Positions 16,624 through 24,354 of a stretch of 64,000 nt of DNA are shown piece after piece. This DNA comes from Pseudomonas sp. MYb60 (lineage in GTDB: Bacteria > Pseudomonadota > Gammaproteobacteria > Pseudomonadales > Pseudomonadaceae): positions 20,533 through 84,532 of the forward strand of contig NZ_PCOZ01000017.1 in the NCBI RefSeq assembly GCF_002979555.1, read 5' to 3'. The notes under the pieces were generated by a model. The model was not told where the DNA came from. It saw nothing but the letters and a program-made list of their open reading frames with translations, and ran no database searches. Position 1 is the first letter of the stretch, and each line of letters starts with the position of its first letter. The translations under genes and the position numbers were made by a program.

Positions 16624-17598
16624 TTAGCGCGAGGCTTGATTGAGGGGGGCGCGCTTGGCGTTAAAGCTCTTGTCAAAGCCTTGGGACACATCGATGTGCC
16701 GGGTCAGCAGGCCTTCTTTTTGGTAGATGTCGGCGGTCGCTTGCAGGCCGCTGATCACTGAGTCGTCGATCGCCACCGGGGTCAGGCGGGTGTCCTTGGC
16801 CACGGCCTCGTGCACGGCCAGAGGCAGGCCAGTGATCTTGGCTTGCGCGGCGGCGTATTCGTTGGGGTGCACGTTGGCCCAGGCGTAGGCACGGTCCAGG
16901 CGTGCGACGAAGTCATCGAGCTGCGCGCGCTTGTCGGCGATGGCTTGGCTGGTGGCTGCCAGGTACAGGTGATTGCTCAGCAACTTATTGCCACTGATCA
17001 GCACACGGGCCTGGCTTTGCGAGGTGACCACGGTGGTGTAGGGGTCCCAGGTGGCCCAGGCGTCGGCGGAGCCGTTGTCCAGCACCAGCCGTGATTCGCT
17101 GGGCAGCAGGAAGATGAACTGCACGTCCTGGGTGGTCAGCCCGGCGGTGGCGAGGGCCTTGATCGCCAGGTAGTGGCCGATGGAGCCGCGACCGGTGACG
17201 ATCTTCTTGCCCTTGAGGTCGGCGACGGTCTTGATCGGCGAATCCTTGTTCACCAGCAGGGCGGTGGTGTTGCGTCCTTCGGCGTGGATGATGCTCACCA
17301 CCTTGAGCGACGCACCGGCGCCGAGGGCGAATACGTAGGGCGCGTCCCCCAGGGCACCAATGTCCACGGCCCCGGCGTTCAGCGCTTCGCCCAGCGGCGA
17401 GGCGGACGGGAATTCCGACCATTGGATTTCATACGGCACATGTTTGGTCTCGCCGGCGACTTCCAGCAGCGCCTTGATCGTCGATTTCTGGTTGGCCACC
17501 CGCAGCGGTTGCAGGTCGGCGGCGTGGGCGGTGCCGATCAGCCCGAGGGCGAGGGCGGTGCCCAGGAGCAGGCGTTTGAACGGGGTGCTAAAGACCAT
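16624..17598 (-). CDS. Aliphatic sulfonate ABC transporter substrate-binding protein (SsuA-like)
   Basis: A 324-residue periplasmic binding protein with a signal peptide (residues 1-26, GTAHAAD). The SsuA/TauA fold is shown by LRVANQKSTIKALLEVAG, FPSASPLGEALNAGAVDIGA, KGKKIVTGRGSIGHYLAIKA and ADAWATWDPY. It should capture a sulfonate or related sulfur compound. It is the first gene of the minus-strand operon, but no permease or ATPase is in that operon. A degraded ssuC/ssuB remnant lies at 23850-24281. Confidence 0.88.
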   Translation of the reverse strand: MVFSTPFKRLLLGTALALGLIGTAHAADLQPLRVANQKSTIKALLEVAGETKHVPYEIQWSEFPSASPLGEALNAGAVDIGALGDAPYVFALGAGASLKVVSIIHAEGRNTTALLVNKDSPIKTVADLKGKKIVTGRGSIGHYLAIKALATAGLTTQDVQFIFLLPSESRLVLDNGSADAWATWDPYTTVVTSQSQARVLISGNKLLSNHLYLAATSQAIADKRAQLDDFVARLDRAYAWANVHPNEYAAAQAKITGLPLAVHEAVAKDTRLTPVAIDDSVISGLQATADIYQKEGLLTRHIDVSQGFDKSFNAKRAPLNQASR

Positions 17599-17707
17599 GG
17601 GATGCAGGCTCCAGGCAGATCAGGAAAGGGTTCGCTTACCTCCGCCTGGAGAAGGGGTCGGTGTGTGGGTTAACGTTATTCCCATAAAAACCTGCTGTGA
17701 AGTTCTT

Positions 17708-17733
17708 TTTGGTTATATGGTAATTATTAAAAA
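17708..17733 (-). promoter_or_regulatory. Shared AT-rich promoter element, copy 1
   Basis: TTTGGTT-N6-TAATTATTAAAAA on the plus strand is found again with identical spacing at 23726-23751, and both copies lie upstream of minus-strand sulfur genes. It is about 110-135 nt upstream of the SsuA-like start. CysB or another sulfate-starvation regulator could bind here (inference). Confidence 0.5.
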
Positions 17734-17823
17734 CATTTATTATCTTTTGTTTGATTATTCTCTAATTGCATTTGGTGCGACGCTGCGGGCCAGGGCGAAG
17801 ATGCGATGCTCCAGGCAGGGGGA

Positions 17824-19407
17824 TCAGATCACGTAGAAACCGTGGGTGCCGTCGCGGGCCAGTTGGTCGACCAGGCCGAATTCCCAATCCAGGTAAGCCT
17901 GCATGGCTTCCTTGGGGTTGTCGGTACCTTCGTATGGCCGGCGATAGCGATCGATACGCGGCGAGGCCAAATGGGTGTCGCCTTCTTCCAGCGGCAGTTG
18001 GGCGTTGATCCAGCCGGCGGTTCCGTCTTGCAGCAGGAACACCTGCTTGCCGGTGATGGCTTCCACTTCCGCCACTGCCAGACGCGCCAGCTGGCTGCTG
18101 CCGCAGGTCAGCACATATCGCTCGGCGGCAGGTGCCTTGGCCAGTGCTTGCGGCAACTGCGCACGCAGCGCCCACCAGGCGCCGGGGATATGCCGTTTGA
18201 CGTAGTTGGCGCTCGCGGTGAAGTCCAGCACCAGGGTATCGCCATGGCCGAGCCAGTCGGCGAGGGTGTGAGGGCTGATCAGCTCGGCTTGTGGCGGCGC
18301 CGGGACCGGGGCGACCCAGGCGCCTTTTTCACTGAACTGCGCCGGTTGCAGGTCGTCCAGTACATGCACGTCCCAGCCCAGTTGGGCCAGCCAGGACGCC
18401 GACATATTGGCGCGCACACCGTCGTCGTCGGCCAGTACCAGGCGCGCGCCGCGCACACTGGCGACATGGTCGGTTTCCTGCACCAGTTGCCCACCCGGTG
18501 TGGAGCGTGCGCCGGGCAGGTGGCCGGCTTCGAATTCTTCCGGGGTGCGCACATCGAACAGGTAGGTGGTGCGGTTCACCTCCTGCTGCCAGCCTTGCAG
18601 GTCGGCCAGGCTGGCACGGCCGACGCGGGCTTTATCGGCGACCCGGCGCGCGTCTGCTGCAGCGATTTGGCGATGTTCCTCCGAGGTCGGCGCGAAGCGG
18701 CGCGACTGACCGTGGGCGAGTTTCTGCCCGGCCAGCGTCCAGCCGATGGTGCCGTTGCGCAGGGCCGATACCGGGTTGGCCACACCGGCATTGATCAGCG
18801 ACTGGGTGCCGATGATGCTGCGGGTGCGCCCGGCGCAGTTGACGATGATGCGCGTGGCCGGGTCCGGCGCCAGTTCACGGGCGCGCAGCACCAGTTCGGC
18901 GCCCGGTACGCTGATGCCGGTGGGGATGCTCATGGTCTGGTATTCGTCGAAGCGGCGGGCGTCGAGCACCACCACGTCGGCTTGGTTGTCGAGCAGGGCC
19001 TGGACTTCTTCGGCGGCCAGGGAAGGGGTATGACGCTCGCTTTCTACCAGTTCGCCAAAGGCTTTGCTCGGCACGTTTACGTCAATAAACAGTTCACCAC
19101 CGGCCTTGCGCCAACCGTCCAGGCCTTCCTCGAGCAACGCGACGCGGGTATAGCCCAGCGCAACCAGGCGCTCGGCGGCGCGGGCGGCGAGGCCTTCGCC
19201 ATGGTCGTAGACGGTGACCTCGGTGTCGCGGCGTGGTATGCGCGAATACACCTCCAATTCCAGCTTGGACAGCGGGATATTGGCGGCGAACAACGGGTGG
19301 GATTCGGCAAAAGGCGCCTCCTCGCGCACGTCTACAAGCGCGACTTCTTGATGGTCCAACAGGGCCTGGCGAATCTGGGTAAAGCTGCGGGTCGATACGG
19401 TGCTCAT
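17824..19407 (-). CDS. Four-domain rhodanese (sulfurtransferase)
   Basis: A 527-residue protein of four tandem rhodanese domains. Domains 2 and 4 keep an active-site Cys (Cys191 in NCAGRTRS, Cys435 in TCGSSQLA). Domains 1 and 3 have Asp there (VYDHGEG at 67-71, LADDDG at 325-330) and are likely structural. It transfers sulfane sulfur. The gene overlaps the dioxygenase upstream (ATGA), matching the PA2602-PA2603 arrangement of P. aeruginosa, where the pair handles 3-mercaptopropionate sulfur. The exact acceptor is unknown. Confidence 0.9.
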   Translation of the reverse strand: MSTVSTRSFTQIRQALLDHQEVALVDVREEAPFAESHPLFAANIPLSKLELEVYSRIPRRDTEVTVYDHGEGLAARAAERLVALGYTRVALLEEGLDGWRKAGGELFIDVNVPSKAFGELVESERHTPSLAAEEVQALLDNQADVVVLDARRFDEYQTMSIPTGISVPGAELVLRARELAPDPATRIIVNCAGRTRSIIGTQSLINAGVANPVSALRNGTIGWTLAGQKLAHGQSRRFAPTSEEHRQIAAADARRVADKARVGRASLADLQGWQQEVNRTTYLFDVRTPEEFEAGHLPGARSTPGGQLVQETDHVASVRGARLVLADDDGVRANMSASWLAQLGWDVHVLDDLQPAQFSEKGAWVAPVPAPPQAELISPHTLADWLGHGDTLVLDFTASANYVKRHIPGAWWALRAQLPQALAKAPAAERYVLTCGSSQLARLAVAEVEAITGKQVFLLQDGTAGWINAQLPLEEGDTHLASPRIDRYRRPYEGTDNPKEAMQAYLDWEFGLVDQLARDGTHGFYVI

Positions 19408-20015
19408 AGGGCAGGGCTCTTTTCTTTGGACAAATCCCAGATATTCGGGAGGAAGGCGTTGGAGTAACCGGAGATAAACAGTTTCTCGCTGCCGTCGGGT
19501 TGGTACACGGCGCGGCGCACGGCACCGATATTGGCGCCGTACACATGAATGCTGATGGACACTTGGTCGCTGTGGACGTTGCTGACCTGGTGAATGTCGC
19601 CGACCTTGGGTGATACCGCTTCTACCTGGCCCGGCCGCAGCTCAATCGGCTTGCCTTCGGCGACGAGGCTGCCATCCGGCGCACGCTCGAAGCCCTGGGA
19701 AAACTCCGCGCCGCGCAGCATGCCGATCAGCCCCCACACGCGGTGATCGTGAATCGGCGTGCTTTGCCCCGGCCCCCACACAAAGCTGACGATGCTGAAG
19801 CGTTCGCGCGAATCGGCGTGCAGCAGGAATTGCTGGTAGCGCTCGGGGTTGGGTTGGGCGAATTCGTCGGGCAGCCAGTCATCATGGCTGACCAGTTGCG
19901 CCAGCAGCTTGCCGCCACGGTGCAACAGGTCGCCTTCGCGTGGATTGCCGTCGATCAATTCCGCCAGGGCGCCAATAAAGGCTCTGAGTCTTTCGGGGTG
20001 TCGGGCCTGGGTCAT
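19404..20015 (-). CDS. 3-mercaptopropionate dioxygenase (cysteine dioxygenase family)
   Basis: A 203-residue cupin that adds O2 to a thiol to give a sulfinic acid. The iron ligands are His89, His91 (PIHDHRVWG) and His142 (GDIHQVSN). The Ser155-His157-Tyr159 triad (SISIHVYG) and Arg168 are at the residue numbers known for the P. aeruginosa 3-mercaptopropionate dioxygenase PA2602. Gly95 stands where animal cysteine dioxygenase has its cross-linked Cys. These features favour 3-mercaptopropionate over cysteine as substrate. It is the first gene of the two-gene unit with the rhodanese and is divergent from a LysR gene. Confidence 0.92.
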   Translation of the reverse strand: MTQARHPERLRAFIGALAELIDGNPREGDLLHRGGKLLAQLVSHDDWLPDEFAQPNPERYQQFLLHADSRERFSIVSFVWGPGQSTPIHDHRVWGLIGMLRGAEFSQGFERAPDGSLVAEGKPIELRPGQVEAVSPKVGDIHQVSNVHSDQVSISIHVYGANIGAVRRAVYQPDGSEKLFISGYSNAFLPNIWDLSKEKSPAL

Positions 20016-20042
20016 GGCAATTCCATCAGTGCGTGTCGTTAA

Positions 20043-20097
20043 GCTTATCTAAGCATAATGTTTATAGTTAATATGCTATTTTTTAATGATTAGCTTA
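20043..20097. promoter_or_regulatory. Candidate LysR operator region between dioxygenase and LysR genes
   Basis: The gap holds a perfect palindrome GCTTATCTAAGC (20043-20054) and, 36 nt on, TTAGCTTA (20090-20097). The same TTAGCTTA octamer recurs at 21153-21160 before the aldolase gene. Spaced AT-rich sites in a divergent gap fit an autoregulating LysR protein. No binding evidence exists. Confidence 0.4.
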
Positions 20098-20228
20098 TAG
20101 CTGAAGGTAATTTAGAACCGGTCCGACTAGGGTTAGACGTTATCGATCACAGCGCGGGCTATCCAGACGGCATTCCTGCAACTATGCTTCACGCACATCT
20201 TAATGACTGTTCTCTATGTGCGGCCCAA

Positions 20229-21134
20229 ATGAAAATTGACGATATCGATGCCTTTGTCGAAGTGATTCGTTGCCAGTCCATCAGCCACGCCGCCGAGTCG
20301 CTGCAACTGACCCAGCCGGCCATCACCCGTCGCGTGCAGAACTTCGAGCAGGCGTTGGGGGTGGAGCTGTTCGACCGCAACACCAAGCCCCTCAAACCCA
20401 CCTTGATCGGCACCCGTGTGTATGAGCAGTGCCGGTTGATCCTGCGCGAGATGGATGCGCTGCGCGAACTGGTGGCCACCGACGCACCGCCCACCGGCCT
20501 GTTGCGCCTGGGCGTGCCGCAGACCATCGGCGACGTCGTGCTGCTGGACGCCCTCAAGCACCTGCGCACCGAATACGCCGACTTGCGTGCCCAGGTCGCC
20601 ACCGGCTGGGGCAGCCAACTGGTGGGCAAGATCGAACGCGGCGAGCTGGACGCGGCGGCGGCATTGTTCCCGGCGGGCAAGATCTTCCCGGACAACATCA
20701 TTGGCGAGTCCATCGGCAAGATGGAGCTGGTGGTGGTGTGCGCCAAGGCACAGTTGCCGAAAAAGCCGTGCAAGCTGGCGGAGGTGTACCAGAACGGCTG
20801 GATCCTGAACCCGGATGGCTGCGGTTTCCGTGCCGGGTTGCAGCGCACGCTGTCCGATCAGGGCCTGGCGTTGCGGGTGAACCTGGAGACCTTTGGCACC
20901 GAGTTGCAGTTGGGCTTGGTGGCGGATGGTTTGGGGCTTGGGCTGGTACCGCGTCCGTTGCTGGAGCGCAGCGCCCATCGTGAGCAATTGGCGGTGATGC
21001 CGCTGAAAGACTTCAAACCGGTGATGGACTTGTGGCTGATCTACCCACACTTTTTGGGCAATTTGCAGGGGCCGGTGGATGCGTTTGGTAAATTGGTCGC
21101 TGCTTCATTGCACAAAATCAGAGAGGCCGCCTGA
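20229..21134 (+). CDS. LysR-family regulator of the thiol dioxygenase cluster
   Basis: A 301-residue LysR protein with its HTH at residues 1-60 (IDAFVEVIRCQSISHAAESL; PAITRRVQNFEQALGVELFD) and an effector domain (LLRLGVPQTIGDVVLLDAL). The ATG at 20229 is used because the HTH starts there; an upstream ATG at 20184 would add 15 unrelated residues. It is divergent from the 3-mercaptopropionate dioxygenase gene, as PA2601 is from PA2602, and probably controls it in response to a sulfur compound. Confidence 0.9.
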   Translation: MKIDDIDAFVEVIRCQSISHAAESLQLTQPAITRRVQNFEQALGVELFDRNTKPLKPTLIGTRVYEQCRLILREMDALRELVATDAPPTGLLRLGVPQTIGDVVLLDALKHLRTEYADLRAQVATGWGSQLVGKIERGELDAAAALFPAGKIFPDNIIGESIGKMELVVVCAKAQLPKKPCKLAEVYQNGWILNPDGCGFRAGLQRTLSDQGLALRVNLETFGTELQLGLVADGLGLGLVPRPLLERSAHREQLAVMPLKDFKPVMDLWLIYPHFLGNLQGPVDAFGKLVAASLHKIREAA

Positions 21135-21241
21135 TATGAAAAAAAATAATAATTAGCTTAGATTAAAATGTGCTTTTTATTATTTTTTTGCATCCCCTAG
21201 GCTTGCCTGGAAGTCCTTAAGGCCATCCAGGAAGTTTTGCC

Positions 21242-22036
21242 ATGAGCAGCGTCACCTCGATTTCCAGTGTTTCTAACAATGTTCGCCAGCGCGTCACTCC
21301 GGAAGAATGGGAGGTGCGCGTCAAACTGGCCGCCGCGTATCGCCTGGCGGCCTTGTATAAGTGGACAGATCACATCTACACCCACTTCTCCGCCCGTGTT
21401 CCGGGGCCGGAGGAGCATTTCCTTATCAACGCCTTTGGCCTGCTGTTTGATGAAATCAGCGCATCCAACCTGGTCAAGGTCGACCTCGACGGCACCATTG
21501 TCGACGACCCGACTGGCCTGGGTATCAACTACGCCGGCTACGTGATCCACAGCGCCATCCACGGTGCGCGCCACGACTTGCAAGCCGTGTTGCACACCCA
21601 CACCCGTGATGGAATTGCGGTGTCGGCGCAGAAGGACGGCCTGTTGCCGATCTCCCAGCATTCCATCGGTTTCTCCGGGCGCGTGGCGTATCACGGCTAT
21701 GAAGGCATTGCGCTGGACCTGGACGAGCGCGAGCGACTGGTGGCCGACCTGGGCGACAAGAGTGTGATGATCCTGCGTAACCATGGGCTGTTGACGGCCG
21801 GCATCAGCGTTGAACATGCGTTTCAGCAACTGCAGCAACTGGAGCGCGCGTGCAACATCCAGGTCGCGGCGCAGGCGGCGGGGAATGCGGAATTGATCTT
21901 CCCGCCCCAAGAGGTGGTCGACAAGGTTGAACAGCAAGCCAAGGCGCATTCCAGCGGTGAGGGCCCAGGTGTGGCGCGGCATTGGAACGCACTGGTGCGG
22001 CAGTTGGAGCGCACCGATACCGACTACAAAAACTGA
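21242..22036 (+). CDS. Class II aldolase/adducin family protein
   Basis: A 264-residue cytoplasmic protein of the class II aldolase family. The metal-binding His118 and His120 (AVLHTHTRDG) and a later His181 (LRNHGLL) are present, with the early KWTDHIYTHFSARVP stretch. Family members cleave phosphorylated sugars or act as decarboxylases; the substrate here is unknown. It is 107 nt after the LysR gene and its upstream gap carries the TTAGCTTA motif, so it may belong to the same sulfur regulon. Confidence 0.87.
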   Translation: MSSVTSISSVSNNVRQRVTPEEWEVRVKLAAAYRLAALYKWTDHIYTHFSARVPGPEEHFLINAFGLLFDEISASNLVKVDLDGTIVDDPTGLGINYAGYVIHSAIHGARHDLQAVLHTHTRDGIAVSAQKDGLLPISQHSIGFSGRVAYHGYEGIALDLDERERLVADLGDKSVMILRNHGLLTAGISVEHAFQQLQQLERACNIQVAAQAAGNAELIFPPQEVVDKVEQQAKAHSSGEGPGVARHWNALVRQLERTDTDYKN

Positions 22037-22050
22037 TCTCAAATTCTGTA

Positions 22051-22543
22051 GAGATCAAAAGGTGGGAGGGAGCTTGCTCCCGATGGCGGTGGGTCAGTCA
22101 AATCATTGGTGACTGACAGCCAGCTATCGGGGGCAAGCCCCCTCCCACAGTGGGTTTGATGATGTGCTGGATCACGCGACCTGTTTGGCCTGTTCGCGCT
22201 CAAGAATCAACGCGGCAGTGGAATGCGCTGGTGCGGCAGTGTGAGATCAAAAGGTGGGAGGGAGCTTGCTCCCGATAGCGGTGGGTCAGCCAATTCATTG
22301 GTGACTGACACCCAGCTATCGGGGGCAAGCCCCCTACCACAGTGGGTTTGATGGTGTGCTGGATGACGCGACCTGTTTGGCCTGTTCGCGCTCAAGAATC
22401 AACGCGGCAGTGGAATGCGCTGGTGCGGCAGTGTGAGATCTAAAGGTGGGAGGGAGCTTGCTCCCGATAGCGGTGGGTCAGTCAATTCATTGGTGACTGA
22501 CACCCAGCTATCGGGGGCAAGCCCCCTCCCACAGTGGGTTTGA
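22051..22543. repeat. 192-bp tandem duplication built from gene ends and REP doublets
   Basis: Two full units (22051-22242 and 22243-22434, differing at only about seven positions) and a partial third (from 22435) are arranged head to tail. Each unit holds an asymmetric REP doublet (GTGGGAGGGAGCTTGCTCCC facing GGGGGCAAGCCCCCTCCCAC). Next comes a minus-strand fragment encoding TAALILEREQAKQVA, a diverged copy of the SsuD-like gene's C-terminus. A plus-strand fragment (WNALVRQ) matching the aldolase 3' end closes the unit. The third unit runs into the intact SsuD-like gene. Confidence 0.9.
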
Positions 22544-23626
22544 TCACGCCACCTGTTTGGCCTGTTCACGCTCGGCGATGAGTTGGCGGGTGAGAGGGAT
22601 CAGGCGCTTGCCGTAATCGATGGCGTCGTTGAGCGGGTCAAACCCACGGATCAAGAACGTGGTGATGCCCAGATCGTAGTAGTCCACCAGCGCTTCGGCG
22701 ACCTGCTCGGCGGTGCCTACCAGCGAGGTGGAGTTGCCTTGGGCGCCGAGCAGCCCGGCAATGCCGGTCCACAAACGTTTGTCCAGGCGCGAGCCTTGTG
22801 CCGCCGCAGCGAGCAACCGGCGCGAGCCTTCGTTCGGCGGTTCGCGACGGACAAAACCGTTTTTCTCCGCCAGCGCCGTGGCCTGCTGCAGGATGCTGTC
22901 GGCCCGCGCCCACGCCCGTTCTTCGGTTTCGGCCAGGATCGGTCGCAGCGACAGGCTGAAGCGAATCGTGCGCCCATGCTTGGCCGCTTCCGCGCGTACC
23001 TGGGTCACGATTTCGCGCACTTGCTCGTAGGTCTCGCCCCACAGCGCATACACATCAGCGTGCTTGCCGGCCACCTCGATGGCCGCCGCCGACGAGCCGC
23101 CGAAGTACAGCGGGATGTGCGGCTGCTGCGGCGATTTCACCAGCGAGTGCGCGCCTTCGACCTGGTAGTAGGTGCCGGCAAAATCGAACGGCTGTTCGCT
23201 GGTCCACTCCTGGCGCACCACGCTCAAGTATTCGTCAGTGCGCGCGTAGCGTTCGTCCTTGCCGATGTGGCTGCCGTCGGCGCGCAGTTCGCGGTCATCG
23301 CCGCCGGTGATGATATGCACCGCGGTGCGCCCACCGTTGAACACGTCCAGGGTGGCGAACTGGCGTGCGGCCAAGGTCGGTTGGGCAAAACCGGGACGGT
23401 GGGCGATCAGAAATTGCAGCTTCTGGGTGACGCTCGCGGCATGGGAGGCGATCAGCGTGCTGTCCGGGCTATTGGAATGAAAGGCCACCAGGGCGCGGTC
23501 GAAACCGGCTTCTTCGTGGGCACGGGCCACGGTTTCGACGTAGTCCGGTTGCAGGGTAGGGCCGCTGCGCGGGTGGATCTCGGAAGCGTGGTGGCCACCG
23601 ATATAGCCGATGAATTCGATGCTCAT
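22544..23626 (-). CDS. SsuD-like LLM-class flavin-dependent monooxygenase
   Basis: A 360-residue luciferase-like monooxygenase close in layout to alkanesulfonate monooxygenase SsuD: LIAHRPGFAQPTLAARQFAT, then DVFNGGRTAVHIITGGDDRE, then HIPLYFGGSSAAAIEVAGKH and LVGTAEQVAEALVDYYDLGI. It would use FMNH2 from a separate reductase to release sulfite from an organosulfonate. It stands alone on the minus strand. Its promoter shares an AT-rich element with the SsuA-like gene, and a ssuCB remnant lies divergently upstream. Confidence 0.9.
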   Translation of the reverse strand: MSIEFIGYIGGHHASEIHPRSGPTLQPDYVETVARAHEEAGFDRALVAFHSNSPDSTLIASHAASVTQKLQFLIAHRPGFAQPTLAARQFATLDVFNGGRTAVHIITGGDDRELRADGSHIGKDERYARTDEYLSVVRQEWTSEQPFDFAGTYYQVEGAHSLVKSPQQPHIPLYFGGSSAAAIEVAGKHADVYALWGETYEQVREIVTQVRAEAAKHGRTIRFSLSLRPILAETEERAWARADSILQQATALAEKNGFVRREPPNEGSRRLLAAAAQGSRLDKRLWTGIAGLLGAQGNSTSLVGTAEQVAEALVDYYDLGITTFLIRGFDPLNDAIDYGKRLIPLTRQLIAEREQAKQVA

Positions 23627-23725
23627 GGTCAGTCCTTGTCGAGTAGGGGATCAGCACCTCCGCCGGGCAGGGGGTCGGTTATTCGCGTCCAAGGTAGGGG
23701 CAGGGGCGAGGCCTGTAAAATGCCG

Positions 23726-23751
23726 TTTGGTTCTAACCTAATTATTAAAAA
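23726..23751 (-). promoter_or_regulatory. Shared AT-rich promoter element, copy 2
   Basis: TTTGGTT-N6-TAATTATTAAAAA, 100-125 nt upstream of the SsuD-like start, has the same sequence and spacing as the copy at 17708-17733. The flanking ATTATCT also recurs in both places. Confidence 0.5.
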
Positions 23752-23849
23752 GTAGAATCATTATCTATTTTCTATATCAGAAATTTGCATTTTGTATGCA
23801 TTAGGTTATTCCTGAAAAGACTTTAACGACGGTTTTTTATGCGATTAGC

Positions 23850-24281
23850 ATGGGCTGCAGTCTGAATAAGGAAGCTCCCCCGATGACCGAGACGCTTTCC
23901 ATCAACAAGCTCGTCGTACCCCCATGCACAGCACGCCAATGGCTTACTCCGGAGGCCGTGCTGCGGTTGATCAGTCCCCCGGTGTCCCTGCAACGCGCCT
24001 TGTTCGGCTTGAGCATCGGCGTGAGCATGGGTGTGGTGGCGGCGTTGATCAGCGGTTTGTCGCGGCGCGGCGAGGCGATCTTACTGGCCGACCGCGTGAT
24101 TGTGCTGGCCGATGGCAAGATCGCCGATCAACTGAATATCGACTTGCCCCGTGCACGCGACACTGGCCAGGGTGGTTTCCAGGCGATTCGTGCACGTTTG
24201 TTGAATCTGCTTGGGGTAGACGTGGACGCCCCAGCGACGAAGCCGGCCGCGTTCGGGGTGAAACGCTTTGCGCATGGCTGA
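23850..24281 (+). pseudogene. In-frame remnant of ssuC fused to the end of ssuB
   Basis: The open frame has 143 codons (a likelier start is the ATG at 23883). Up to the junction it reads SLQRALFGLSIGVSMGVVAA and LISGLSRRGE, which matches the second helix region of SsuC-type permeases. It then jumps to EAILLADRVIVLADGKI and LNIDLPRAR, which matches the C-terminal end of SsuB-type ATPases. All Walker motifs and most membrane helices are missing. A deletion of roughly 1.3 kb inside an old ssuC-ssuB pair explains this. The product is unlikely to transport anything. Confidence 0.75.
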
Positions 24282-24324
24282 AACAAGACCCGGCTTGACA
24301 GGCTGAGGCCGGCGCGCAACGATC

Positions 24325-24348
24325 AACTCAATTTACAGAAATTGAGTT
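24325..24348. promoter_or_regulatory. Perfect 10-bp palindrome at the fic start
   Basis: AACTCAATTT-ACAG-AAATTGAGTT is a perfect inverted repeat ending 6 nt before the fic ATG. It covers the place where a ribosome site should be (GAG within the right arm). It could be an operator, or an RNA hairpin hiding the ribosome site. Either would allow tight or self control of fic. Confidence 0.6.
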
Positions 24349-24354
24349 TCAGTC

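Noticed and set aside
22051..22543. The repeated REP array as a CRISPR
   Set aside because: Units are 192 bp, near-identical throughout and contain palindromes and gene ends, with no unique spacers.
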